Shown piece after piece: positions 52,805 through 60,764 of a stretch of 64,000 bases of DNA; the first letter of the stretch is position 1; the number at the start of each line of letters is the position of its first letter. Made by a program: the position numbers and the translations under genes. The DNA comes from Vondammii sp040505895 (GTDB lineage: Bacteria > Pseudomonadota > Gammaproteobacteria > Chromatiales > Chromatiaceae), in contig JBEVXU010000001.1 in assembly GCA_040505895.1 (NCBI GenBank), positions 1 to 64,000 on the forward strand. Direction: 5' to 3'. The notes beneath the pieces were generated by a model. It did not search any database and was not told the origin of the DNA. It saw nothing but the letters and a program-made list of their open reading frames with translations.

Positions 52805-53461
52805 TCAGAATTGCCGCCGAAGCATCAACAGTTCACCACTATTCTCCATATCCAGGCGCTTCAGAAAGCTCATACCAAGCAGAACAGTCTTAGGACTGGT
52901 ACCAGCAACAACTACCGCCTTGACTTGTTGCAGAGAGATCTCACCAACCTGAACCTTATCCAGCGTCACGTAGTGAGCGGCCGCCGTGCCTGAGGCGGTC
53001 TGAACCATCGTCCGCTCTCCATGCAGGCGGTACTGGATTCCCAGTCGCCTCGCTTCAGTCTCGCTCATGGCAACCAGGGTAGCCCCGGTATCCACCACCA
53101 TCTCAGTGAGCCGACCGTTGATGCTACCGGTGGTAATAAAAGCACCCGAAGCATTCCGTACAATCTTTACTTCCGCCACCTGGCGCTTGGCGAAACTGCC
53201 ACCAAATTGGGAACCCAGGCCATAGCGCTCCTGCCGGCCATCAACTTCGATCACCGCTTCCTTGGCGGTCGCAGAAACCAGAAGCACTCCCTCGGGGGAG
53301 GGTTGACCCTGGCGTAAAAATCGGCGGGTACCGTCAATCTCCACCATCGCCTTTCCCGGGAACAGCGCCATCACCTTTATTTTATCGACAGCAGTGGCGA
53401 TAACAGGAAGCGAGAGAAGAGCAAACAGCAGGAGGAGGGTAGAGACCGGCTTTCCTTTCAT
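52805..53461 (-). CDS. Retropepsin-like aspartic protease, exported
   Basis: The 218-residue protein has a signal peptide (LLLLFALLSLPVIATA) and a C-terminal single-lobe aspartic protease domain of the clan AA bacterial type (TIGR02281-like) from about residue 95. The active site is MVVDTGATLVAMSE, and the second hydrophobic-glycine turn is VLLGMSFLKRL. Such enzymes work as dimers in the periplasm. The substrate is unknown. It is convergent with the lipoprotein gene. Confidence 0.85.
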   Translation of the reverse strand: MKGKPVSTLLLLFALLSLPVIATAVDKIKVMALFPGKAMVEIDGTRRFLRQGQPSPEGVLLVSATAKEAVIEVDGRQERYGLGSQFGGSFAKRQVAEVKIVRNASGAFITTGSINGRLTEMVVDTGATLVAMSETEARRLGIQYRLHGERTMVQTASGTAAAHYVTLDKVQVGEISLQQVKAVVVAGTSPKTVLLGMSFLKRLDMENSGELLMLRRQF

Positions 53462-53540
53462 GATGATCTCGCAGTTCTATAGCTACAGTACAAGGCTTTC
53501 CCTAAGCGTATACAGAGGCTACGCTCGGAACAAGAAATAA

Positions 53541-53642
53541 TCAATCAGGCAACATATTCTTGGGGTAGCCTTTCAGCAACGGTTTCAGCTGGTAAGAGTC
53601 GCGAATAACATAGGTCAGCTCAAAATTCTGCCGGATTCCCAT
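53541..53642 (-). CDS. Small possible ORF or coding remnant
   Basis: A minus-strand frame of 33 codons, MGIRQNFELTYVIRDSYQLK and then PLLKGYPKNMLPD, sits just past the IalB-like gene in a different frame. Its composition looks protein-like, and the frame stays open further upstream into the IalB gene end. It may be a tiny gene, a shifted tail of a lost gene, or chance. No ribosome site was seen. Confidence 0.3.
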   Translation of the reverse strand: MGIRQNFELTYVIRDSYQLKPLLKGYPKNMLPD

Positions 53643-53655
53643 CCGCGGCGCCAAC

Positions 53656-54180
53656 TCACCACCCTTTCCAGCCCAGTGCCAGAAGCCCTTCAGAAACACC
53701 TTCCAGGGAGACTGGAACGGTCACCGTAGAGGGGCCACGCTTAGCCTTAAAGCCAATAAGTAACTTCTTGCCGGCCTTTAGCCGCCACAACTCTTTTGGA
53801 TTCTGCGGAATGAATGCCTCACAGCCTTGAACAGTACAGGTTTGCACTACAAGCGAAAACTGTGGGCCATTGTCGACCATAGCGACAATTCCGGAGGGCA
53901 GATAGATACCCAGGGGCACCAGTGCCACCAGAATCGGCACCTGCTCTTTCCCCAGTTTACGGATTGTCAATTTCAGAAGTGTGCCTTTTCCATCCGAGGT
54001 GGGCACCGCCTGAGTAAGTGCACAGATAGGCTCTCCCTCGCCTGCGGCCTCACACTCATGCAACCAGTCGCCAAACTTTTTTCCCGGAGTGGGTTCAGCA
54101 GTTACGAGGCTGCTGTTGAGAAGAAATAAGAAAAAGAGGGGGAACAGTATTGGTATGAATGACTTTACTCTGAGAACCAT
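53656..54180 (-). CDS. Invasion-associated locus B (IalB) family exported protein
   Basis: The 174-residue protein has a signal peptide (ILFPLFFLFLLNSSLVTA) and an IalB-type body: KKFGDWLHECEAAGEGEPICALTQ, VPILVALVPLGIYLPSGIVAMVD, and TCTVQGCEAFI. The cysteine pairs are preserved. The molecular function of the family is not established. The ATG at 54180 is preferred because GGGAG precedes it. Confidence 0.8.
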   Translation of the reverse strand: MVLRVKSFIPILFPLFFLFLLNSSLVTAEPTPGKKFGDWLHECEAAGEGEPICALTQAVPTSDGKGTLLKLTIRKLGKEQVPILVALVPLGIYLPSGIVAMVDNGPQFSLVVQTCTVQGCEAFIPQNPKELWRLKAGKKLLIGFKAKRGPSTVTVPVSLEGVSEGLLALGWKGW

Positions 54181-54204
54181 AAAATCTCCCAATATCCAAA
54201 CGAG

Positions 54205-54678
54205 TTACTGCACCAGGTAAACACCCAGCTGCAGGAGAATAAAACCGAAGAGCCCGGCCAGCATGTCATCAAGCATAATACCCCAACCGCCTGCCACCTG
54301 CCGATCGAGCCAGCCAATGGGCCAGGGCTTGAGGATATCGAACAGACGAAAGAGGATAAAGCCCGCCACCAGCCAGCCAAATCCGGGGGGGGCCAGCCAG
54401 AGGGTAAAGAGAAAACCGACCCACTCGTCCCAGACGATACCGCCGTGGTCATGTACCCCCAAATCTTTCGAAGTACGGTCACATAACCAGACCCCAAGGG
54501 CAAATAGCAGTATTACAAGTAACAGATAAATCTCGGGCGACAGCGGTTGCATCAACAGATAGAGAGGCACCGCCGCCAGAGTGCCGAAGGTACCGGGTGC
54601 CTTGGGGGCTGCGCCCGACCCCAGCCCAAAGGCAAGTAGATGGATCGGATTTTTCCAGTTGGGGCCCCGGTCAGTCAT
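54205..54678 (-). CDS. pgpA: Phosphatidylglycerophosphatase A
   Basis: The 157-residue inner-membrane phosphatase removes the terminal phosphate from phosphatidylglycerophosphate. The family motif GLGSGAAPKAPGTFGTLAAVPL and the acidic WDEWVG, FDILKPWPIG and DDMLAG segments are present, with three hydrophobic helices. The ATG at 54678 overlaps thiL by 8 bp. The thiL-pgpA pairing is usual in gammaproteobacteria. Confidence 0.92.
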   Translation of the reverse strand: MTDRGPNWKNPIHLLAFGLGSGAAPKAPGTFGTLAAVPLYLLMQPLSPEIYLLLVILLFALGVWLCDRTSKDLGVHDHGGIVWDEWVGFLFTLWLAPPGFGWLVAGFILFRLFDILKPWPIGWLDRQVAGGWGIMLDDMLAGLFGFILLQLGVYLVQ

Positions 54679-55639
54679 AAAAGTGCTCAAAGCCCTGCCG
54701 TCTAATGCTAACCACTTCACCACTGCCATCGACAATGCGCACGCCACTACCCTCCTCGACTCTACCTATCAACGTCAGCTCAACATCCATCTCACTGGCC
54801 AGCGACTCAAACACATCACGCCTGCGGTCGGGTACCGTCAAGCAGAGTTCATAATCGTCCCCTGCCGCAAGCGGCACCGCCCAATCGCCGCTCTCTTCGA
54901 TATAAGCCGCTACTGCCGCCGAAAGAGGTATCTGCGTCAACTGCAGTGTGGCACCCACACCACTGGCGCGGCAGATATGGCCAAGATCGGACAAGAGTCC
55001 ATCCGAAATATCGATGCCGGCAGCGGCAATACCCGCCACGGCAATCCCTACATTGATTCTCGGCTCAGGCCTTTCCAGGTGCAGCTTCAGCTCATCAACA
55101 GCGGCATTCAGAGCATAACGCCCCTGAGCCTGAAGCAGGGCCAAACCGGCATCACCCAGAGTACCTGTGACATAGATGAGATCACCCGGCTGCGCTGCAT
55201 CACGGCGCAGTGCCTTGGCGGGTTCAACAAAACCGTGTACCTGCACAGAGATATTGAGTGGACCGGAGGTGGTGTCCCCCCCTATCAGCTGAACACCATA
55301 GCGCTCGGCCAAATCGGCAAAACCGCGACTGAAACCCTCCAGCCAAGAGGGGTCACTGCGCGGAAGTGTCAGGGCAAGAGTCACCCACGCGGGCTGCGCA
55401 CCCATCGCGGCCAGATCGCTAAGATTGACGGCCAGCGTCTTGTGACCCAAGGATTCGGGATCAGTATTAGGGAAAAAGTGTACTCCCTCAACCAGGGTAT
55501 CGATACTTACCGCCAGTTGCATACCGGAAGGTGGCTGCAACAGCGCGCAGTCATCCCCCACCCCCAGCAACACGTCATTGCGACGGCTGCCGGTGTGAGA
55601 AAAATAGCTTCGGATCAGTTCAAACTCGGAGAGTGCCAT
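54671..55639 (-). CDS. thiL: Thiamine-monophosphate kinase
   Basis: The 322-residue kinase makes thiamine diphosphate from thiamine monophosphate. It has the N-terminal FELIRSYF, the metal and substrate motifs GVGDDCALLQPP, LAVNLSDLAAMGAQP and IGGDTTSGP, and the C-terminal AAGDDYELC. The ATG at 55639 gives the usual length. The extra 34 codons up to 55741 run into a repeat and are rejected. TPP made here is also the cofactor of KorAB and PFOR. Confidence 0.94.
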   Translation of the reverse strand: MALSEFELIRSYFSHTGSRRNDVLLGVGDDCALLQPPSGMQLAVSIDTLVEGVHFFPNTDPESLGHKTLAVNLSDLAAMGAQPAWVTLALTLPRSDPSWLEGFSRGFADLAERYGVQLIGGDTTSGPLNISVQVHGFVEPAKALRRDAAQPGDLIYVTGTLGDAGLALLQAQGRYALNAAVDELKLHLERPEPRINVGIAVAGIAAAGIDISDGLLSDLGHICRASGVGATLQLTQIPLSAAVAAYIEESGDWAVPLAAGDDYELCLTVPDRRRDVFESLASEMDVELTLIGRVEEGSGVRIVDGSGEVVSIRRQGFEHFYD

Positions 55640-55722
55640 GGGGGAGATAATGGCATAAAAAGCGCTGAGACTGGAGAGTGGATTCTTACTCTGACTGAAT
55701 CGATACCTGTGCAGCGCTTTCA

Positions 55723-55905
55723 ATCTCGCACAAAGGCGCAAAGACGCTAAGGAGACAGGCCAAACTCACTAAAAAACTCGTGGGAAATAGTGCCTTATAA
55801 GGTGCAACTATCCTTGCCCAGCGCACAATCGCAAGCACTGAAGAAGTGCCCGATGACGAGTTGATTCCCTGTTTTTCTTTGCCGCTTTGCGTCTTGGTGC
55901 GAGAT
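55723..55905. repeat. Palindromic element E between thiL and nusB
   Basis: This 183-bp element has outer arms ATCTCGCACAAAGGCGCAAA at the left and the imperfect complement ending GGTGCGAGAT at the right. It contains the inner dyad CCTTATAAGG. It fills most of the 306-bp gap between nusB and thiL, genes likely to share a transcript. Confidence 0.75.
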
Positions 55906-55945
55906 CAACAGGGGGGTTATTTACTCCCAACTGATTCCACCTGAA

Positions 55946-56380
55946 TCAGGACGGCTTCCTCGACTTAATCTCCGTCTCACGCACCTGCTGAGCCAGTTTA
56001 TCGAGGACACCATTGACGAAGCGATGGCCCTGCTCGGCACCGAACACCTTTGCCAACTCCACCGCCTCATTAATCACCACCCGGTAGGGCACCTCGAGCT
56101 GATGCAGCAATTCGAATGCCCCCAGGCGGAGAATTGCACGCTCCACCGGATCGACACTCTCAATCGAGCGGTCGAGACAGGGAGCCAACTTCTCGTCCAA
56201 CTCACTCAGGTGGTTTGGAATTCCGTGCAGCAGTACATCAAAGTAGTCCAGTTCGAAGGTGCCGGTATCCTGTTCAGAAAGAAACTGGTTATGGATATCG
56301 CGGATATCCTGGCCGGTCACCTGCCACTGGTAAACCGCCTGTACTGCATGGTGGCGAGCCTGGCTGCGTTTTTTACTCAT
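55946..56380 (-). CDS. nusB: Transcription antitermination protein NusB
   Basis: The 144-residue all-helical protein has ARHHAVQAVYQWQVTGQD at the N-terminus and RAILRLGAFELLHQLEVPYRVVINEAVELAK in the second half. It joins NusE in rRNA antitermination. The start overlaps the ribH stop by one base, the conserved ribH-nusB arrangement. Confidence 0.95.
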   Translation of the reverse strand: MSKKRSQARHHAVQAVYQWQVTGQDIRDIHNQFLSEQDTGTFELDYFDVLLHGIPNHLSELDEKLAPCLDRSIESVDPVERAILRLGAFELLHQLEVPYRVVINEAVELAKVFGAEQGHRFVNGVLDKLAQQVRETEIKSRKPS

Positions 56381-56850
56381 CAGCCGATCTGGCGCAATAC
56401 GTTGACCATCTCGACGGCAGACATTGCCGCCTCCGCACCCTTGTTGCCCGCTTTGGTACCGGCACGCTCAATTGCCTGCTCAATGGTATCGACGGTCAAC
56501 ACACCGAAAGCGATCGGCATCTGGTATTTCAAAGTCACCTGAGCCATCCCTTTGACGCACTCGCCTGCAACAAAGTCGAAGTGGGGTGTTCCGCCACGGA
56601 TCACTGCACCCAAGGCAACAATGGCATCGTAATCACCTTTGGCGGCTATTTTCTCCAACACCAGAGGCATCTCGAAAGCACCCGGCACACGAATGATCGT
56701 GATATCTGAATCATCCGCACCATGGCGCTTCAATGCGTCTATAGCCCCTTCCAACAGGCTCTCAACAACAAAGCTGTTAAAGCGCGCCACAACCAGGCAG
56801 AAACGGGTGTTATGGACGGTCAGTGCGCCCTCGATGGTTTTAATTGCCAT
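56380..56850 (-). CDS. ribH: 6,7-dimethyl-8-ribityllumazine synthase
   Basis: The 156-residue enzyme condenses the butanone phosphate from RibB with the pyrimidinedione from RibD. Conserved segments are VARFNSFVVESLLEGA, VPGAFEMPLVLEKIA, GAVIRGGTPHFDFVAGE and TKAGNKGAEAA. The ATG at 56850 with AAGG upstream is preferred. A start at 56871 would add seven residues. It is coupled to nusB. Confidence 0.95.
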   Translation of the reverse strand: MAIKTIEGALTVHNTRFCLVVARFNSFVVESLLEGAIDALKRHGADDSDITIIRVPGAFEMPLVLEKIAAKGDYDAIVALGAVIRGGTPHFDFVAGECVKGMAQVTLKYQMPIAFGVLTVDTIEQAIERAGTKAGNKGAEAAMSAVEMVNVLRQIG

Positions 56851-56964
56851 ATTGTCAGACCTTACATTCAACAGGTTAGTAACCTGTTCGTTGATCGAAT
56901 TAAAAACTGCGATATCGATCCAACACCCTTTTCCACAGGCTGCTGAACCGGTGCATATCGAAAT

Positions 56965-58080
56965 TTACTTGCAGTTGACGTACTCCACCACCTCAAGATC
57001 AAAACCGGAGATGCCGTGCATACTCATAGGTGAACTCAGCACCCGCATCTTACGCACACCCAGATCAGCGATGATTTGGGCACCAATACCAAAGGTACGC
57101 AGATGCCCAGGTATCTCACGCTGAGGTGCCGGATCTTCCTTGCCGTGGACCTTAAAGTCGTGCATCCGCTGAAGAATTTCCCGGCTGGTATCGTGGTTTC
57201 GTAGCAGCACAACGACCCCTTCACCCTCTTCCGCTATTCGCTTCATGGCACTCTCCAGAGGCCAACTGCTGCACCCTTTGCGAGAGGTGGAGAAAAGGTC
57301 ACACAAGGTATTCTGCATATGCACACGCACCAAGGCTGGCTTCTCCGCCTCAATATCCCCTAACACCAGTGCCAGATGCAGCTCATTGTCAATGCTGTCC
57401 TGATAGGCGACTAGACGGAAATCGCCATACTCGGTCGGCAGCATACACTCACTAACACGCTCGATGGTCTTTTCATTGCTGACACGATAGTGGATCAGAT
57501 CGGCGATGGTGCCAATCTTGAGGTCGTGCTCTTCGGCAAACTTCTCCAGGTCGGGGCGGCGTGCCATGGTGCCATCCTCATTGAGGATTTCGACAATCAT
57601 CGCTGCCGGTGAGACACCGGCAAGACGCGCCAGATCGCATCCTGCCTCGGTGTGACCGGCACGCACCAGCACACCACCCGGCTGAGCCATCAACGGGAAG
57701 ATATGTCCAGGCTGCACCAGATCCTGTGGTAGCGCATCCTCTTTCACCGCAGCTTGAACGGTGATGGCACGATCAGCGGCAGAGATACCTGTAGTAACCC
57801 CTTCAGCGGCCTCAATAGAAACAGTGAAGTTGGTGGAGTACTGAGCCTCGTTGACATCCACCATCAAAGGCAGGCGCAACTGTTGACAACGCTCCTTGGT
57901 GAGAGTCAAACAGATCAGTCCACGCCCATAGCGTGCCATAAAGTTGACCGCCTCCGGCGTCACCATCTCCGCCGCCATCAGCAGGTCACCCTCATTTTCC
58001 CGATCCTCATCATCCATGATGACAACCATCTTGCCCTGCCGCAGGTCTTCTATGATTTCTTCAGTTGTATTGAATGCCAT
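56965..58080 (-). CDS. ribB: 3,4-dihydroxy-2-butanone-4-phosphate synthase with degenerate GTP cyclohydrolase II domain (RibBX-type)
   Basis: The 371-residue fusion has an intact RibB half (about 1-205: MDDEDRENEGDLLMAAE, MARYGRGLICLTL, GHTEAGCDLARLAG). The C-terminal half has the GTP cyclohydrolase II fold, but the zinc-binding cysteine triad is replaced (ALVRVHMQNTLCDLFSTSRK, with no CXXGDXXGSXRCDC). It should therefore not act as RibA, and a separate RibA is expected elsewhere in the genome. This RibBX arrangement is known from other proteobacteria. The ATG at 58080 gives the normal N-terminus. Confidence 0.9.
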   Translation of the reverse strand: MAFNTTEEIIEDLRQGKMVVIMDDEDRENEGDLLMAAEMVTPEAVNFMARYGRGLICLTLTKERCQQLRLPLMVDVNEAQYSTNFTVSIEAAEGVTTGISAADRAITVQAAVKEDALPQDLVQPGHIFPLMAQPGGVLVRAGHTEAGCDLARLAGVSPAAMIVEILNEDGTMARRPDLEKFAEEHDLKIGTIADLIHYRVSNEKTIERVSECMLPTEYGDFRLVAYQDSIDNELHLALVLGDIEAEKPALVRVHMQNTLCDLFSTSRKGCSSWPLESAMKRIAEEGEGVVVLLRNHDTSREILQRMHDFKVHGKEDPAPQREIPGHLRTFGIGAQIIADLGVRKMRVLSSPMSMHGISGFDLEVVEYVNCK

Positions 58081-58186
58081 AACTACTACTACGCCTTCAG
58101 CGCGCACAAAAATGAACCGCGAAGTTTAACAAAACTGGGGCCAACACCCAAGCTTCCGAGACTAAACAGTAGAGAAAAGCGGGAAA

Positions 58187-58855
58187 TCAGCGGAGAAATC
58201 CACTCTTTGCCAGCAGCGTCATATCGATACCGGAAGCTGCAGCCTGCCCGGGAATGGCAGCCGACTCACCCAGTAACAGTCGCTCCAGGTAGCGCGCCAC
58301 TAGATCCACTTCCAGATTCACCTGTGTACCACTACGGTAGTCGGCCATCACCGTCTCCGCCATCGTATGTGGAACAATATTAAGATCGAAACGATTACCA
58401 TCCACACGATTGACCGTAAGACTGGCACCATCGACACAGATCGAGCCCTTATGAGCAATATAGCGGGCCAGCTCAGCGGGTGCCTCGACGCTAAAACGGA
58501 TGGAGCGACCATCTTCATGCCGATCCACTACCTGACCGACACCATCAACGTGCCCACTGACCAGATGACCACCCAAGGGAGCGGAGAGGGTCAGTGCCTT
58601 CTCCAGGTTAACCCGGCTTCCGGGTCTCAGCCCACCCAGGGTGCTCAACGACAACGTCTCCCGCGAGACATCGGCAGCGAAGCCATCCCCCGGCAGCTCA
58701 ACCGCTGTCAGGCAGATGCCGTTGGTGGCAATACTGTCGCCCAGTTGCACGTCAGACAGTGGCAGGCCACCACTCTGAATACGCAGCCTTACGTCGCCAC
58801 CGCGGGACTCAATAGCGGCAATAGTGCCGACTGCCTGAATAATACCTGTAAACAT
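58187..58855 (-). CDS. ribE: Riboflavin synthase alpha chain
   Basis: The 222-residue enzyme dismutates two lumazine molecules to riboflavin. It has the typical MFTGIIQAVG start and two repeated lumazine-binding barrels (about 1-97 and 98-195, with NGICLTAVELPGDGFAADVSRETL and DGASLTVNRVDGNRFDLNIVPHT). The extended frame to 58918 runs into repeat B and is rejected. No FMN riboswitch was seen upstream. Confidence 0.95.
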   Translation of the reverse strand: MFTGIIQAVGTIAAIESRGGDVRLRIQSGGLPLSDVQLGDSIATNGICLTAVELPGDGFAADVSRETLSLSTLGGLRPGSRVNLEKALTLSAPLGGHLVSGHVDGVGQVVDRHEDGRSIRFSVEAPAELARYIAHKGSICVDGASLTVNRVDGNRFDLNIVPHTMAETVMADYRSGTQVNLEVDLVARYLERLLLGESAAIPGQAAASGIDMTLLAKSGFLR

Positions 58856-58884
58856 CTTATCGATCCGATTAGTTAAGGAACCGC

Positions 58885-58936
58885 CTAAAAGCGGAACGCA
58901 GAGAACGCGGAGAAGCACAGAGGTCGCAGTGAAAAC
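58885..58936. repeat. Half copy of palindromic repeat B between ribE and ribD
   Basis: TAAAAGCGGAACGCAGAGAA and the following GCGGAGAAGCACAGAGG words match the left arm of the repeat at 13057-13177. The inverted right arm is missing. Confidence 0.65.
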
Positions 58937-58961
58937 CTACCTTAACTTTGACTACACTATT

Positions 58962-60083
58962 TCAAACAACCGGCCTCACGGTGATCCGCAAATCCCGCCC
59001 AACCATCCGAACATCGCTGAATTCCAACTCGATCCTATCCCGCATCCGCTCAAGACCAGGGAGATGAAACAGACCTCGCCCGCCATCACCCATAATATGA
59101 GGCGCCGCGTAGACCACCAGCTCATCGACAATCCCGGCGGCCAGCGCAGCGCCGGCCAGCGTTGCACCCGCTTCAATCAGTACCTCGTTGATCTCCTGAC
59201 CTGCAAGATGCTTCATCACTTCGTTGAGATCGATTGATCGTTCATCGCCCGAGAGGGAGAAAAGCTCCCCACCTGCAGCCACCACAGCATCACCAGATGC
59301 TCCCGGCTTACCACTGCAGATCACCTGAGTTCTACCTTCACGCTGAAACATTCCTGCATCCAGCGGCATCTCCAGCCGAGGATCGAGCACCACCCGCATC
59401 GGCTGGGGCAGCTCATCCTCTGACTCAACACCAAGGAGCTGCTGATGCTCAATTCTTACATTCATCGACGGATCATCCGCCAGCACGGTACCGATGCCGG
59501 TGACGATAGCATCACTGCGGGCACGCAGACGCTGCACATCAGCTCGCGCTTCAGTGCCGGTAATCCACTTACTCTCACCACTGGCCATCGCCGTGCGCCC
59601 ATCCAGACTCATCGCCAGCTTGCAGCGAACATAGGGAAGACCCGCCGTCATGCGTTTAACAAAACCGGGGTTAAGCGCCTTGGCCTGAGCCGCCATAAGC
59701 CCATGCTCGACACTAATGCCGGCCTCGGACAGCAACGCTAAACCTCTGCCGGCTACCTGTGGGTTGGGGTCCTGCATGGCAGCCACCACCCGACTCACAC
59801 CCGCTTCGATCAACCCATCGGTACAGGGAGGGGTTCTGCCCTGGTGGCAACAGGGTTCAAGAGTGACATAGGCAGTGGCACCGCGTGCCAGACTACCTGC
59901 CGCAGCCAATGCAAAGCGCTCTGCATGGGGACCCCCAGCACGGCGATGGTAGCCCTCACCCACGACTTCGCCACCGCGCACCAAAACACAACCTACCCGG
60001 GGATTGGGATGCGTGCTGTAAAGCCCCCGCTCAGCCAGACGTAAGGCCCGCGCCATATGTCGGCTGTCATCAGTTGTACTCAA
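58962..60083 (-). CDS. ribD: Bifunctional riboflavin deaminase/reductase RibD
   Basis: The 373-residue enzyme has an N-terminal deaminase domain (HPNPRVGCVLV, GGPHAERFALA, TLEPCCHQGRTPPCTDGLIEAG with zinc ligands) and a C-terminal reductase (about 150-373, AMSLDGRTAMASGESKWITG). The frame opens with TTG at 60083, overlapping the nrdR stop and preceded by GGGGAAAGG. The ATG at 60056 (MARALRLAERG) is the alternative. Confidence 0.93.
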   Translation of the reverse strand: MSTTDDSRHMARALRLAERGLYSTHPNPRVGCVLVRGGEVVGEGYHRRAGGPHAERFALAAAGSLARGATAYVTLEPCCHQGRTPPCTDGLIEAGVSRVVAAMQDPNPQVAGRGLALLSEAGISVEHGLMAAQAKALNPGFVKRMTAGLPYVRCKLAMSLDGRTAMASGESKWITGTEARADVQRLRARSDAIVTGIGTVLADDPSMNVRIEHQQLLGVESEDELPQPMRVVLDPRLEMPLDAGMFQREGRTQVICSGKPGASGDAVVAAGGELFSLSGDERSIDLNEVMKHLAGQEINEVLIEAGATLAGAALAAGIVDELVVYAAPHIMGDGGRGLFHLPGLERMRDRIELEFSDVRMVGRDLRITVRPVV

Positions 60084-60589
60084 TCGTCCTTTCCCCCATC
60101 CAGCAGGTCTAGCTGTTGCCGCCTGACCTCAGGGGGAGGCTCTGTCTCCAGGCGCTCAATCTCTTCGCGGAAGGCGTTGACGTCCTCGAACTTACGATAG
60201 ACTGAGGCAAAGCGGACATAGGCCACCTGATCCAGTTTACGCAGCTCGTCCATTACCCACTCACCGATCTGCCGGGAAGGGACCTCACGATCCCCCGTCG
60301 CCAGCAGCTTGCGACGGATATGATTAATGGCGTCATCCACCTGTTCAGTACCTACCGGACGTTTCTCCAGCGACCGTATCATCCCTGCCGCCAGCTTGCG
60401 GCCGTCGAACGGAACACGGCTGCCATCCTGTTTAACCACCCGGGGGAGGTTGAGCTCTGCTGACTCGTAGGTGGTAAAACGCTCTTTGCAGACCGCGCAC
60501 TCCCGTCTGCGGCGCACCTGATCACCCTCGCCAAAAAGGCGGGAGTCTACGACCTTGGTATCCTGGGCGCCACAAAAAGGACATCTCAT
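60080..60589 (-). CDS. nrdR: Transcriptional repressor NrdR
   Basis: The 169-residue repressor of ribonucleotide reductase genes has an N-terminal zinc ribbon (MRCPFCGAQDTKVVDSR and RRRRECAVCKERFTTYE) and an ATP-cone domain (about 48-138, VVKQDGSRVPFDGRKLAAGM). It is the usual neighbour of ribD and glyA in gammaproteobacteria. It is tightly coupled to ribD. Confidence 0.96.
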   Translation of the reverse strand: MRCPFCGAQDTKVVDSRLFGEGDQVRRRRECAVCKERFTTYESAELNLPRVVKQDGSRVPFDGRKLAAGMIRSLEKRPVGTEQVDDAINHIRRKLLATGDREVPSRQIGEWVMDELRKLDQVAYVRFASVYRKFEDVNAFREEIERLETEPPPEVRRQQLDLLDGGKDD

Positions 60590-60600
60590 GGGTTACACCC

Positions 60601-60762
60601 TAAGGAACCTCTGAATAAGTCTGGCCGAATTGAATTGTGCTCAGAAGGCGCAAGATCAAGGCGAAGATCGCAGCTAATAGTAGGCTATTAGCAAGATGTT
60701 CAACGCAGATGTTGTGCCTTCTGAGTGCAATGCAATCGGTCATGACTTGTTCAGAGTTTCCT
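60601..60762. repeat. Palindromic element D, full copy
   Basis: The left arm TAAGGAACCTCTGAATAAGT and right arm ending ACTTGTTCAGAGTTTCC are imperfect complements over about 55 bp, around a central dyad AATAGTAGGCTATTAGC. It lies between glyA and nrdR and ends 3 bp from the glyA stop, so it may act as a terminator. The partial relative is at 45734-45842. Confidence 0.75.
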
Positions 60763-60764
60763 GG

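Noticed and set aside
54867..55602. Long plus-strand open frame opposite thiL (within 54581-55750)
   Set aside because: It is antisense to thiL and pgpA, has no recognisable domain and is a shadow of the real genes.
55640..55741. Extra 34 codons at the start of thiL
   Set aside because: They extend into palindromic element E, and the family N-terminus begins at 55639.
58856..58918. Longer RibE start
   Set aside because: It would translate part of repeat B. Riboflavin synthase begins MFTGI at 58855.
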